Below, in pieces: positions 29,769-38,825 of a DNA stretch of 45,224 nucleotides. Source of the stretch: DATIJJ01 sp035478795. GTDB taxonomy: Bacteria > Pseudomonadota > Gammaproteobacteria > DSM-16500. The stretch covers positions 1 to 45,224 of the forward strand of contig DATIJJ010000020.1 of NCBI GenBank assembly GCA_035478795.1, in the 5' to 3' direction. How positions within the stretch are numbered: the stretch's first letter is position 1; the number at the start of each line of letters is the position of its first letter. A program made the translations under genes and the position numbers. The notes under the pieces were generated by a model. That model was not told the DNA's origin. It was given only the letters and a program-made list of their open reading frames with translations, and did no database searches.

Positions 29769-30647
29769 ATTAAACTGTTCGCGAGAGAATCACAGCCCGG
29801 GTTACGCATGTTGCTCTTGTCAGCGTTGGCCATTGCTCTCATGGTTTTTGACAAGCGCGTTGATACGTTTATGCAGGTACGCGCTGTGATTTCCATGCCA
29901 CTCACGTCCTTGCAATATGCGGTTAACTGGCCGGTGCAGCTTGTCAATCATCTGGAAACGGCCTTCAGTTCGCACGATCAGCTCGTTCAGGAAAATATGG
30001 ATTTAAAGGCGGAGCGTTTGTTGCTGAAAGCACAAATGCAGCGCCTCGTCGCACTCGAATCTGAAAATAATCAATTGAAAGCCTTGCTGCGTTCCTCGAC
30101 AGAAGTCCAGGGGAAGGTGCTGGTCGCGCGGCTACTGTCGATTGCAACGGATCCCTTTGTGAATCAGGTGACGATTGATAAAGGCAGTCGCGATAATTTG
30201 TATGTCGGACAGCCGGTGCTGGATGCCAATGGCGTCATGGGACAGGTGATTTTTTTAAGTCCTCTTTCTGGCAAGGTGTTATTGATTAATGATCCGCACA
30301 GTGGTGTACCGGTACAAGTGACGCGCAATGGCTTGCGCGCGATTGCGGTGGGGGATGCTTATACCGGTAAATTACGGTTGGCGAATGTGCCGCAAACGAC
30401 GGATATTCGTGTGGGCGATGTCCTGATTACATCCGGTTTGGGGGAACATTTTCCGGCCGGTTATCCGGTGGGTCATGTGATGTCGGTGGTGAAAGACCCA
30501 GGGCTGCAATTTATGACGATTACGATTGAACCGAGTGCAAAACTGGATCGCAGTCGGGAAGTGTTGCTGGTATGGCCGAATAAAACGGTGCAATATACGC
30601 CGCCGGTGCAGGATAAACCGGAAGTGCCAGCCAAACCAAAAAAATAA
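29769..30647 (+). CDS. mreC: Rod shape-determining protein MreC, probable ATT start
   Basis: A 292-residue protein from 29769. It is a bitopic inner-membrane protein whose periplasmic beta domain activates the elongation PBP2/RodA complex. The first in-frame ATG (29808) falls inside the conserved N-terminus. Upstream codons read K-L-F-A-R-x-x-x-P-G-L-R, which lines up with the E. coli opening K-P-I-F-S-R-G-P-S-L-x-x-R. An AGAGG lies 8 bases before an ATT codon at 29769, and no ATG, GTG or TTG is available there. The transmembrane helix is about residues 14-32 and a coiled coil spans about 70-105. The C-terminal tail is Pro/Lys-rich. A repeat element follows before mreD. Confidence 0.9.
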   Translation: MKLFARESQPGLRMLLLSALAIALMVFDKRVDTFMQVRAVISMPLTSLQYAVNWPVQLVNHLETAFSSHDQLVQENMDLKAERLLLKAQMQRLVALESENNQLKALLRSSTEVQGKVLVARLLSIATDPFVNQVTIDKGSRDNLYVGQPVLDANGVMGQVIFLSPLSGKVLLINDPHSGVPVQVTRNGLRAIAVGDAYTGKLRLANVPQTTDIRVGDVLITSGLGEHFPAGYPVGHVMSVVKDPGLQFMTITIEPSAKLDRSREVLLVWPNKTVQYTPPVQDKPEVPAKPKK

Positions 30648-30679
30648 GCATAATAAAAAATTGCTACATACGTACTGCG

Positions 30680-30880
30680 GTATTGTTGTGTAAACCGGGC
30701 TTTAACCGGAGCGGCTACCCCCTTATCAAAGGGGGTCGACGCACGTTTCCCGTATAAAAGCATTACGGGACAAGTTTTGTGCGGCGGGGGGATTTTTTTA
30801 ATGTGATAAAAATCCCTCCCAACCTCCCTTTGAAAAGGGAGGAGTCCGCTCCGGTTGAGGCCTGATTTATACAACAACGC
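30680..30880. mobile_element. MITE-like inverted-repeat element, family A, copy 2
   Basis: The imperfect inverted ends, about 33 bp long, include TTGTTGTGTAAA on the left and TTTATACAACAAC on the right, and AACCGGAGCGG facing CCGCTCCGGTT. The core shares the CCCCCTTATCAAAGGGGG and CCTCCCTTTGAAAAGGGAGG arms with the copy in tilS. It also contains an extra CCCGT...ACGGG mini-hairpin (about 30746-30770). It lies between mreC and mreD inside the operon. Confidence 0.8.
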
Positions 30881-30923
30881 CACATACTTCGTTTAAATGC
30901 AAACGCAGCTTCAGGAGTCACGC

Positions 30924-31418
30924 ATGGAAAGTTCGAGAAGTCAGTCACACAATTGGCTGGTGGCGCCGACCACTTTCCTCGCCGCATTCATCCTGACACT
31001 CTTGCCCATGCCGGACTGGACAGTCTGGATGCGACCGGCCTGGGTGTTGATGGTGCTCATTTACTGGATCATGACGGTACCGCATCGCGTCAATCTCGGT
31101 ACGGCCTGGATGATGGGTATTTTTCTGGATGTGCTAAACGGCACGCTTCTCGGCGAACACGCGCTTGCGATGACGATGGCAGCCTATGTCGTGGCCCGAA
31201 TGCACAGCCGCATGCGGATGTTTTCGCTCTTGCAGCAAGGTCTTTGTGTCATGTTTATCGTCTTTATCTATCAATTTGTCCTCTATTGTGTGCAGGGTTT
31301 TCTGGGGCAGCCACCTTCCAGCTGGCTGTATTGGTCGCCGCCCGTGACCAGCCTGCTCCTCTGGCCATGGTTGTTTGGTATCATCAAAAGTTGCAGACGG
31401 CGTTTTCGGGTCGCTTAA
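30924..31418 (+). CDS. mreD: Rod shape-determining protein MreD
   Basis: A 164-residue inner-membrane protein (E. coli 162) with about five to six helices. It works with MreC and MreB in side-wall growth. ATG 30924 is chosen because AGGAG lies seven bases upstream. Typical motifs are L-P-M-P-D-W near the start, and R-V-N-L-G-T-A-W-M-M-G-I-F-L-D-V-L-N-G-T-L-L-G-E-H in the middle (helix with the conserved D-V-L-x-G turn). It overlaps nothing and is followed by rng after 20 bases. Confidence 0.93.
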   Translation: MESSRSQSHNWLVAPTTFLAAFILTLLPMPDWTVWMRPAWVLMVLIYWIMTVPHRVNLGTAWMMGIFLDVLNGTLLGEHALAMTMAAYVVARMHSRMRMFSLLQQGLCVMFIVFIYQFVLYCVQGFLGQPPSSWLYWSPPVTSLLLWPWLFGIIKSCRRRFRVA

Positions 31419-31438
31419 CAATCAATGCAGGTGGTTTG

Positions 31439-32899
31439 ATGGCAGAAGAAATATTGGTAAACGTCACACCCCGGGAAGTGCGTGTCGCGCTGTTTGAAGA
31501 TGCTATCCTGCAAGAAATTCACATCGAACGAAGTTTGCATCAGGGACTGGCTGGCAATATTTACAAGGGCAAGATTAACCGGTTACTGCCAGGCATTCAG
31601 GCCGCTTTTGTGGATATGGGGCTTGAACGTTCCGGTTTTTTGCATATCAGTGATTTGCGAGAATATGAAACTCTGTTGAACCAGACGGGCAATGCGCTGC
31701 CGGATATTCGTACGCTCCTTCACGTCGGACAGGAGTTACTGGTTCAGGTGTATAAAGATCCGCTCGGCACCAAAGGCGCGCGCTTGACGACTTTCTATAC
31801 CATTCCGTCGCGTTATCTGGTTTTGACACCGGGCATTCCCCAGATTGCTGTTTCGCAAAAAATTATCGATGAAGCAGAACGTGAGCGATTGACCCGTTTA
31901 ATCACGCCTTCGGATGAAGGCGGTTATATTTTTCGAACGGTGGCAGAAGGGGTGACAGAAACAGAACTTGCTATCGATAAGGAATTTTTAAATACATTAT
32001 GGCGTGAAGTATCCACACGCGCACGTCATGCGAAAGCGGGTGAAATTGTGTATGCCGATATTCCGATTGTGTTACGCGTGCTTCGGGATCTTGCCGGTTA
32101 CGCCATTGAAAAAATTCGCGTTGACCATCCCGGTGTCATGAAAGAAATGCAGGCATTTGCGAAACAGTATGTGCCGGAACTTTCCGAAAAAATCGAGTAT
32201 TATGCGGATGATCGCCCGATCCTGGATATTTACTCGGCAGAAGATGAATTGCAAAAAGCCCTGCAACGAAAAGTCTATTTAAAATCAGGCGGGCATCTTG
32301 TTTTTGATCAGACGGAAGCGATGACGACGATTGATGTGAATACCGGTTCCTACGTGGGGCATGGCAGTCTTGAGCAAACGATTTTTAAAACCAATCTGGA
32401 AGCGGTGGATGCCATTGCACGTCAGGTGCGATTACGCAATCTCGGCGGCATTATCATTATTGATTTTATCGACATGATGGATCCCATCCACAAGACGCAT
32501 CTCATTGAATCACTCAAAACAGCGCTCGCCAAAGACAGTGTGCGAACGGAAGTGAGTGAGTTGACGAGTCTGGGTCTCGTACAAATGACACGCAAACGGA
32601 CGCGCGAAAGTCTGGAACATATTTTGTGTGTGCCCTGTCCCTTGTGTCAGCACCGTGGATCGATCAAATCATTCGCGACGGTCTGTTATGAAATTTTTCG
32701 GGAATTGAAACGTATTGCGGGCAATTATCCATGGGCGGCTTTTTTGGTGATTGCATCGGATGAGACTGTGAATTTTTTACTGGATGAAGAATCGACCCTG
32801 CTGGCCGATCTTGAGGCACAACTCGGGAAACCCATTAAATTGCGGGTAGAACCTTCTTACAAACAGGAACAATTTGATATTTTACCGTTGTCTGAATAG
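31439..32899 (+). CDS. rng: Ribonuclease G
   Basis: A 486-residue endoribonuclease (E. coli 489) that trims 16S rRNA 5' ends and degrades mRNA. ATG 31439 gives the conserved opening M-A-E-E-I-L-V-N-V-T-P-R-E-V-R-V-A. An S1 RNA-binding domain lies at about residues 38-125. The two catalytic Asp sit in T-I-D-V-N-T-G (about residue 298) and I-I-I-D-F-I-D-M (about residue 344). The zinc-link Cys are in C-V-P-C-P-L-C near residue 400. The mreBCD-rng-yhdP order is conserved; maf, which often lies between mreD and rng, is absent. Confidence 0.96.
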   Translation: MAEEILVNVTPREVRVALFEDAILQEIHIERSLHQGLAGNIYKGKINRLLPGIQAAFVDMGLERSGFLHISDLREYETLLNQTGNALPDIRTLLHVGQELLVQVYKDPLGTKGARLTTFYTIPSRYLVLTPGIPQIAVSQKIIDEAERERLTRLITPSDEGGYIFRTVAEGVTETELAIDKEFLNTLWREVSTRARHAKAGEIVYADIPIVLRVLRDLAGYAIEKIRVDHPGVMKEMQAFAKQYVPELSEKIEYYADDRPILDIYSAEDELQKALQRKVYLKSGGHLVFDQTEAMTTIDVNTGSYVGHGSLEQTIFKTNLEAVDAIARQVRLRNLGGIIIIDFIDMMDPIHKTHLIESLKTALAKDSVRTEVSELTSLGLVQMTRKRTRESLEHILCVPCPLCQHRGSIKSFATVCYEIFRELKRIAGNYPWAAFLVIASDETVNFLLDEESTLLADLEAQLGKPIKLRVEPSYKQEQFDILPLSE

Positions 32900-32908
32900 G
32901 ATTTTTCC

Positions 32909-35900
32909 ATGACGGCATTTTTTCGAAAATGGGTAGTACGATGCGGTTATGCGGTCGCGGGATTGATTATTCTCTCAGGATTGATGGTAAGTTCTGCGCG
33001 CCTGTTAACGCCTTTTCTGAATGAACATCGTAGCGATTTTGAAACCTGGGCTGCACAGTATTTTAATCGTAGCGTGCATATTGGCGAGATTGATGTATCG
33101 TGGAATTATTTCGAACCGGAGCTCACGTTTCGTGATGTGACGGTGATCGATCCGACAACCCGTCAAGCGGGACTGTCCATTCCGCTGATCCGTATTAATA
33201 TGGCAATTTTCGAGAGTCTCATCCATCGCACCTTTATTCTGGAAAGTTTAAAAATAGCGGGCGTGCATCTTCAGATTCACGAACAAAAACCGGGTGAAAT
33301 TACGGTGCAGGGAGTGAATCAATTTGTGCTGACAGACAGTTTTACGGGGAATTCAGTCAATCCCAACGCAGCGCTTGCCTGGATTTTTATACAACCCAGG
33401 CTGGTACTGCAACATTTTGAGATTCAATATGTTGCACATGATGGCACGGAAAAAGATGTGACACTCAAATGGCTGGCTCTCTCTAACACAGCACACAGTC
33501 ATCGATTGACCGGCAAGGCGATTTTGAATCAGGATTCCCCGACGATTGCGGCGATTCATTTTAACTGGGAAGGGGATATTACGGATCTTCCCCATGTGTC
33601 AGCGGATCTTTCGCTCACGCTTGATAATATTTTTCTGGCGCAGTGGTTTGCAGGTCAAACCTGGCATGGATTGCATTTTAAAAAAGGACGAGGGAATGCC
33701 AATATCGAAGCGACATGGAAAAATGGTGGTTGGCAAACAGCGCAAACAGATGCGGAATTTTATGAGTCGACACTGTTGCTTGATCCGGTCTTTGCCAATC
33801 CGTTGACATTCGATCGTGTGACGGGTTCACTGCATGCAGAAAAAGATAAAACCGGCGCATGGCTTCTCACTGCAAAAAATGTGCAGGTGATTAATGAAGA
33901 TATGAATGCGACGGCCGATTTATCGATGACTTTTCCGGAACAGGATTCGCCCTCGATTAATCTGGTGGGACATTTTACGGTACCGCATGCCAAAAATATC
34001 AGTGATTATTTACCGTTGAAAATATATGACCCGGAATTAAATACCTGGCTTCGTGGTGCATTCAAGGGTGGGCAGGTTCTGGCGGGGAGTGCCATTCTTC
34101 GAGGTCGATTGAGTGATTTTCCGTTTGATAATGGATCTGGCAAATTTGAAATTGACGGTGCCGTGAAAGATGTTGCATTGCAGTATGCACCCGGCTGGCC
34201 GGTGATGAAGAATATCGATGGCAATCTTGTTTTTTCCAATCGATCGATGACGGTGGATATTGCAAACGCTATGCTTTCTGATATTCCGCTGCAAAACATT
34301 CATGCAGACATTCCGAATCTCGGCGATAACCCGGTTTTAACGGCAAAAAATACGGTTCAGACGGATCTCGCAAAAGGATTGAAATTTATTCAGAATAGTC
34401 CGTTGCGACAAACCGTTGGAAAAAATTTACAGGCGGTTGAATTAAGTGGGCCGATGCAGCTCGTATTAAATTTGTCAGTCCCACTCAATCATCCGGATAC
34501 TGTGAAAGTCACAGGGGACACGACCATTGCAAATGCCGTTTTAAAATTACCTGTCTGGCAGTTGATGATGGATCAATTGACGGGCACTTTTCATTTTACC
34601 GAAGACAGTTTGACTGCATCAAACATGACGGCGCAATTATTTAAACGTCCTGTGACATTGAATTTTGTGACAGCGCATCCCAAAGGCAAATCCGGATTTG
34701 TCACAGCCAATCTGCAAGGCACACTTTCAACGGCTGATCTTGTCGCCTGGCTGGATGTGCCGGCTGAAGATATTCTGCAGGGAACCACCTCTTTTCAAAC
34801 GGATCTCATTCTGACGCCGCCACATGATGCATCGCAACCGACGCATGTGATTATTCATTCTGATCTGAAAGGTGTGTCAGTTAATTTACCGGGCAGTTAC
34901 GGTAAAAAATCAGCAGACAAGGCGAATTTTTCGGTCGATATGTCGATCAGTGAAAAACAGCCGTTGAAAGCGGATATTCGTTTTAATAATCTGCGTGCCA
35001 ATGTGTCGAAAACACAAACGAATTTTTTGGTGGGATTGACGAGTCCTGACATGGCGGGGCAAATTACAATACCGCGTGCGGGATTATCAAAAGGCATTGA
35101 AGCCCGTTTTCAGCGTCTCAATCTGTCATCGGATTTAATTGCAGGTCGGAAAAAACCGCTGGATCCTGCTGATTTTCCACCCATTTCATTTACAGGCGAT
35201 GATGTGCGTTATGGTGACATACAACTGGGTCGTGTCACATTGAATCTGGCACCAGAGCGTTCAGGTGTTGCGATTAAACAACTGGATCTTGCCTCTGCCA
35301 GTTACGTATTGCATGCGACAGGCACCTGGACGAATGCGCGCAGTCGTTTGCAGGGCACATTGACGAGTTCCAATGTGACGGACACGATCAAATCATTTGG
35401 ATTTTCATCGAGTAATCTGATTGCGACCAAAGCGGATATGGATTTTGATTTAAACTGGCCGGGTGGTTTTTTTCGTTCCTCGTTGAAAGAGATGGCGGGG
35501 CGTGTGTCGCTCAACATGGGTGAAGGGCGCATTATTAATTTAAGTGAAGATACCAATGCCAAAATGGGATTGGGTCGATTATTAAATATTTTCAGTTTGC
35601 AAAGTTTGCAGCGTCGGCTCAGTTTAAATTTTAAAGATTTGTCCGGGCAAGGTTATGATTTTGATTCCTTGAAAGGCGATTTTTCGTTATCCAGTGGCAG
35701 TGCTGTGACGCAAAACACGCGTTTTAGTGGGCCCATTGCGACGATTGATATTGCCGGGCGCATTGGATTTTTTGCAAAAGATCTGGATTTAAAAATCAGT
35801 GTCACACCGCATGTCACAGAAAGTTTGCCAGTTGTTGCAGCCATTGCAACAGCGAATCCGATTGCAGGGGTTGCCACCTGGGTCGTTGATAAAATGGTGA

Positions 35901-36037
35901 GTCCTGCGGTCTCGCACATTACAACCTATGATTATTCCATCACCGGATCATGGGCGAATCCGGTGTGGCAGCAGATGAATGCGCGGGGTTCGTCAGTCAA
36001 TGGGGGTGCCAGCATTACGACCGGGACGGGGAGATGA
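32909..36037 (+). CDS. yhdP: YhdP-type AsmA-like protein
   Basis: A 1042-residue protein (E. coli about 1266). It has one N-terminal membrane helix (about residues 13-33) and a very long periplasmic part rich in beta strands. AsmA/TamB-type proteins of this kind form bridge-like grooves that carry phospholipid toward the outer membrane. Its place directly after rng (9-base gap, AGGA upstream) is the standard yhdP position. The C-terminal region (about residues 820-1000) has the F-x-G-P-I-A-x-I-D-I-A-G-R-I stretch typical of the family. The last 45 bases overlap the convergent unknown gene, so the tail may have been altered locally. Confidence 0.9.
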   Translation: MTAFFRKWVVRCGYAVAGLIILSGLMVSSARLLTPFLNEHRSDFETWAAQYFNRSVHIGEIDVSWNYFEPELTFRDVTVIDPTTRQAGLSIPLIRINMAIFESLIHRTFILESLKIAGVHLQIHEQKPGEITVQGVNQFVLTDSFTGNSVNPNAALAWIFIQPRLVLQHFEIQYVAHDGTEKDVTLKWLALSNTAHSHRLTGKAILNQDSPTIAAIHFNWEGDITDLPHVSADLSLTLDNIFLAQWFAGQTWHGLHFKKGRGNANIEATWKNGGWQTAQTDAEFYESTLLLDPVFANPLTFDRVTGSLHAEKDKTGAWLLTAKNVQVINEDMNATADLSMTFPEQDSPSINLVGHFTVPHAKNISDYLPLKIYDPELNTWLRGAFKGGQVLAGSAILRGRLSDFPFDNGSGKFEIDGAVKDVALQYAPGWPVMKNIDGNLVFSNRSMTVDIANAMLSDIPLQNIHADIPNLGDNPVLTAKNTVQTDLAKGLKFIQNSPLRQTVGKNLQAVELSGPMQLVLNLSVPLNHPDTVKVTGDTTIANAVLKLPVWQLMMDQLTGTFHFTEDSLTASNMTAQLFKRPVTLNFVTAHPKGKSGFVTANLQGTLSTADLVAWLDVPAEDILQGTTSFQTDLILTPPHDASQPTHVIIHSDLKGVSVNLPGSYGKKSADKANFSVDMSISEKQPLKADIRFNNLRANVSKTQTNFLVGLTSPDMAGQITIPRAGLSKGIEARFQRLNLSSDLIAGRKKPLDPADFPPISFTGDDVRYGDIQLGRVTLNLAPERSGVAIKQLDLASASYVLHATGTWTNARSRLQGTLTSSNVTDTIKSFGFSSSNLIATKADMDFDLNWPGGFFRSSLKEMAGRVSLNMGEGRIINLSEDTNAKMGLGRLLNIFSLQSLQRRLSLNFKDLSGQGYDFDSLKGDFSLSSGSAVTQNTRFSGPIATIDIAGRIGFFAKDLDLKISVTPHVTESLPVVAAIATANPIAGVATWVVDKMVSPAVSHITTYDYSITGSWANPVWQQMNARGSSVNGGASITTGTGR

Positions 36038-38095
36038 TGATCCCTTGCGGACGACGGGCTCTGTCGGTGGAATGTCTGCATCAACACCAGCTGTGGGTGC
36101 TGGCACTTTCGCTGCGCTGTTTTTAGAGAAATTTGTGGGAGCTCCACGTGCTGGTACTAGTACGCGTGGCTGTACGCCTGGCGCGACAGGTTCGGGTTCT
36201 TCAATATGCATGTTTGCTTTTTTTGCAGCTTTTGCGGTAGAAGAGAGGCTTTTTCTGACCGGAAGTTTATCATCTACAACATGATTTTCATCTAACGATT
36301 GACGCACTGGCGATGGAGAAGCCTCCGGTTTCGGCGATGACAACCAATTTTTAATACTCTTTCCTAGATCTGCTGCAGCGTATCCCAGGGCGTAGAGTAA
36401 GCCTGTTACTGCAAAACCAACGGCGAGGCTATAAGAAACAGCGAGGGTTGTTATGCCGGCAGATAAAGTCCCTGCTGCTGCAAACCCACCGACTGCAATG
36501 CCTGCGCCAAGTAACCCGACTGCGCCAGCGGTCATGATGGCTGCGGTTGCAAAAACGAGCGTTCCGGCGATGAATAACAGGGTTTTCCAGTTTCTTTGAA
36601 ACCAGTTGGGTTGGTTTAGTGCGCTGTTTGTCACTTTGTTTGCTCGCGCGATTTCCTTATCCAACGCTGTTTTTATTGTCGAGTGAGTCATTTCTGGAGC
36701 AACTATTGTCTGTTTTCTTAAATCGTCAGTTGCTTGCTCAGGATTGAACTGTTCAAGACCTGATTTTATTGATTTTAATGCGTCGATACCCATTTCACTT
36801 TCATATTTCTGAATGAGATTTGTGCGTGCTTCCTGTGTTTTTTTCATGGTATCAGTGATTGACTGTAGGTCTTCCAGACTCAACTGATTTTTATTATTTT
36901 CAATAAAAGCAGATAAAGAGTAAGCTGATTCAATTAATTTTCCAATGGCCGCTAATCTTGAATCGCTGCTGTTTTGTAATATTTTTACACGTTTTTCAAA
37001 TTCCTTAAATTTTGTCGCAAAAGCAAGAATACTTTCATGAATGGAATCAGAAACACTTTTTTTTCTGCTTTCACTTTCACTTTTACTTTCAGGCTGCTCT
37101 TTTTCATTTTGTGCGGCTGGAGCCTGTTGCGGGACAAGCCGATTCAATAAAACCAATCCGGCCTGACCAATGGAGTCATTTAATGGAGGGCGTTTTGATA
37201 GAAAAATGATATCGCTGGTGTTCAAGCCATAAAACGCATTCACAGCATGATTCGGATGCATGATTTTGATTAACAGACGGTAACTGAATTCTGTCAAATA
37301 ATACAAATTATCAGGAGGGATCGTTTCAGCTTCTTTTACAATTCGATCTTTATACTCTTTTACCAGTTCTTTGACAGGCGAGACAGCCTTTCCAATAAAA
37401 TCATCAAATTTTAATACAACAGCATAAAAATCTGCTTGTTGTGTTTCCGATTCTCCTTTACTAAGCATACGGAAGACTCTCTGGCTGACCCTTCTGTCTC
37501 CAGAAAAAATGCACTCATCGAGTGTTTGAAAAAACTTGTCGTAAGCTCTTTCCTCATATAAATCTTCCGGCTCATAATGAGACGAAAGTTTCGCAATCTG
37601 TGGCCTGGAAGGACGCCCGGATTTTTCTTTTTGTAAGTGAGAATGCGAGATTTTTTCTTCTTTTCTGCCGAGCCCTCTCGATTGAGGAAGCGAGACTTTC
37701 TTTTTTTCTTCTTCCTGACTGGATGGGTGCAGCATTCTCGCTGATTTACTTTCTTCAACAGGTGCTACAGAGATACCTAATTCGCTTTTTATGGAAAATC
37801 GCAAGGCCATCATATTATGGCGCATCTGTTTTGCAATTTTTCCATGGGATTCGGCCATTAGACGATCTATTTCTGTCAGGCAATTTTCAATCAATTGGCG
37901 TTCTTCTGTTATCCTCTGAAAGCCTTTGAGTTCTACTATGCCCCAAAGTCTTTGGAGTTCGCCAAATTGATCTCTGAAAGCTTTAGGAGTCAGTGATACC
38001 GTAGCAGGCTCCCGAAGAATGGCCATCATATCCGACAGCCTTTCCGAAATGGAGCGCATCTTGGGATTTTTCTTTGATTCAGATTCTACTGCCAT
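35993..38095 (-). CDS. Effector-like protein with coiled coils and a Gly/Ala-rich membrane hairpin
   Basis: A 700-residue protein if started at ATG 38095, where GAGGG lies five bases upstream; an in-frame ATG at 38119 lacks a good site. Residues 1-490 are charged and helical with Ser/Glu/Lys-rich linkers. Residues about 500-577 are a long hydrophobic Gly/Ala-rich stretch, probably two to four membrane helices. The last 120 residues are Pro/Ser/Ala-rich and disordered. No signal peptide or enzyme motif is seen. This layout resembles Legionella and Coxiella effectors that insert into host membranes. A PmrA-like box lies about 96 bases upstream. Function is unknown. Confidence 0.65.
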   Translation of the reverse strand: MAVESESKKNPKMRSISERLSDMMAILREPATVSLTPKAFRDQFGELQRLWGIVELKGFQRITEERQLIENCLTEIDRLMAESHGKIAKQMRHNMMALRFSIKSELGISVAPVEESKSARMLHPSSQEEEKKKVSLPQSRGLGRKEEKISHSHLQKEKSGRPSRPQIAKLSSHYEPEDLYEERAYDKFFQTLDECIFSGDRRVSQRVFRMLSKGESETQQADFYAVVLKFDDFIGKAVSPVKELVKEYKDRIVKEAETIPPDNLYYLTEFSYRLLIKIMHPNHAVNAFYGLNTSDIIFLSKRPPLNDSIGQAGLVLLNRLVPQQAPAAQNEKEQPESKSESESRKKSVSDSIHESILAFATKFKEFEKRVKILQNSSDSRLAAIGKLIESAYSLSAFIENNKNQLSLEDLQSITDTMKKTQEARTNLIQKYESEMGIDALKSIKSGLEQFNPEQATDDLRKQTIVAPEMTHSTIKTALDKEIARANKVTNSALNQPNWFQRNWKTLLFIAGTLVFATAAIMTAGAVGLLGAGIAVGGFAAAGTLSAGITTLAVSYSLAVGFAVTGLLYALGYAAADLGKSIKNWLSSPKPEASPSPVRQSLDENHVVDDKLPVRKSLSSTAKAAKKANMHIEEPEPVAPGVQPRVLVPARGAPTNFSKNSAAKVPAPTAGVDADIPPTEPVVRKGSSSPRPGRNAGTPID

Positions 38096-38173
38096 ACTGC
38101 CCTCGTCTGAAATGCTCATGTCTTTCTAATCAATTGATTCTTAATTAAAAGACTAAATCTCATATATAGTATA

Positions 38174-38207
38174 ATTATAATACTATTTAGCTTAAGATAA
38201 ACTTAAA
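38174..38207 (-). promoter_or_regulatory. PmrA-like box with -10 element
   Basis: On the minus strand TTTAAG-TTTAT-CTTAAG (38207-38191) forms two hexamers with 11-bp spacing, matching the (C/T)TTAA(G/T)-N5-(C/T)TTAA(G/T) direct repeat bound by PmrA. Eleven bases further is TATAAT (38179-38174). The box thus covers the -35 region of a promoter for the effector-like gene starting at 38095. Confidence 0.6.
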
Positions 38208-38243
38208 TAAACCCCTGCGAAAAACCCCTGTCATTACAGCCAC

Positions 38244-38825
38244 TTACAAAGAGGATTTATCCTGTTTTGCGCTCATTCGCTGGAGTGCTGCCTGAATATA
38301 GGCTTTTTTGTCTGTTTTCAAGACCGGATGGGACGGGCTATTTTGCTGCAAACGGACATTGCGCGCAAGATACCGTTTTCGATAATGCGGGCTGCGATCA
38401 TCTGTTGTTTCAGGGAGCGTCACAATATCAATACAATCGACAGGACAGGGTGCAATGCATAATTCACAGCCCGTGCATTCATCCGCAATGACGGTATGCA
38501 TGGATTTGGCGGCGCCTAAAATGGCATCGACAGGGCAGGCCTGAATGCACTTGGTGCAGCCGATGCATTCGGCTTCACGAATGACAACCACACTTCGCGG
38601 TTTGGCTTTTTTTTCCATGTCAGCGATAAATGGAGCCGCATCTTTGTTGAGAAGATCCGCGATGGCCAATAATCCCGACACACCACCCGGCGGACATAAA
38701 TTAATGTCAGCTTCATTTTTTGAAAGCGCCTCGGCATACGGCATGCAACCTTTGTACGTGCATAACCCGCATTGCGTTTGCGGCAAAATCGCATCGATTT
38801 CTTCAGCTGTTGGATGCGGCTTCAT
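38244..38825 (-). CDS. rsxB: RsxB/RnfB-like iron-sulfur protein without membrane anchor
   Basis: A 193-residue protein. A 4Fe-4S binding Cys set (Cys19, 22, 27, 44) is followed by two ferredoxin clusters (Cys87/90/93/97 and Cys117/120/123/127), each ending C-P-V-D. RsxB/RnfB feeds electrons into the Rsx/Rnf membrane complex. The hydrophobic N-terminal helix of E. coli RsxB is missing, and no other rsx/rnf gene is nearby, so it may serve as a soluble electron carrier. Its start overlaps the metG stop by 23 bases, so the two are coupled. Confidence 0.85.
   Translation of the reverse strand: MKPHPTAEEIDAILPQTQCGLCTYKGCMPYAEALSKNEADINLCPPGGVSGLLAIADLLNKDAAPFIADMEKKAKPRSVVVIREAECIGCTKCIQACPVDAILGAAKSMHTVIADECTGCELCIAPCPVDCIDIVTLPETTDDRSPHYRKRYLARNVRLQQNSPSHPVLKTDKKAYIQAALQRMSAKQDKSSL

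Noticed and set aside
30953..31438. N-terminal extension of RNase G through the mreD region
   Set aside because: It is the shadow frame of mreD; the family start M-A-E-E-I-L-V-N is at 31439.
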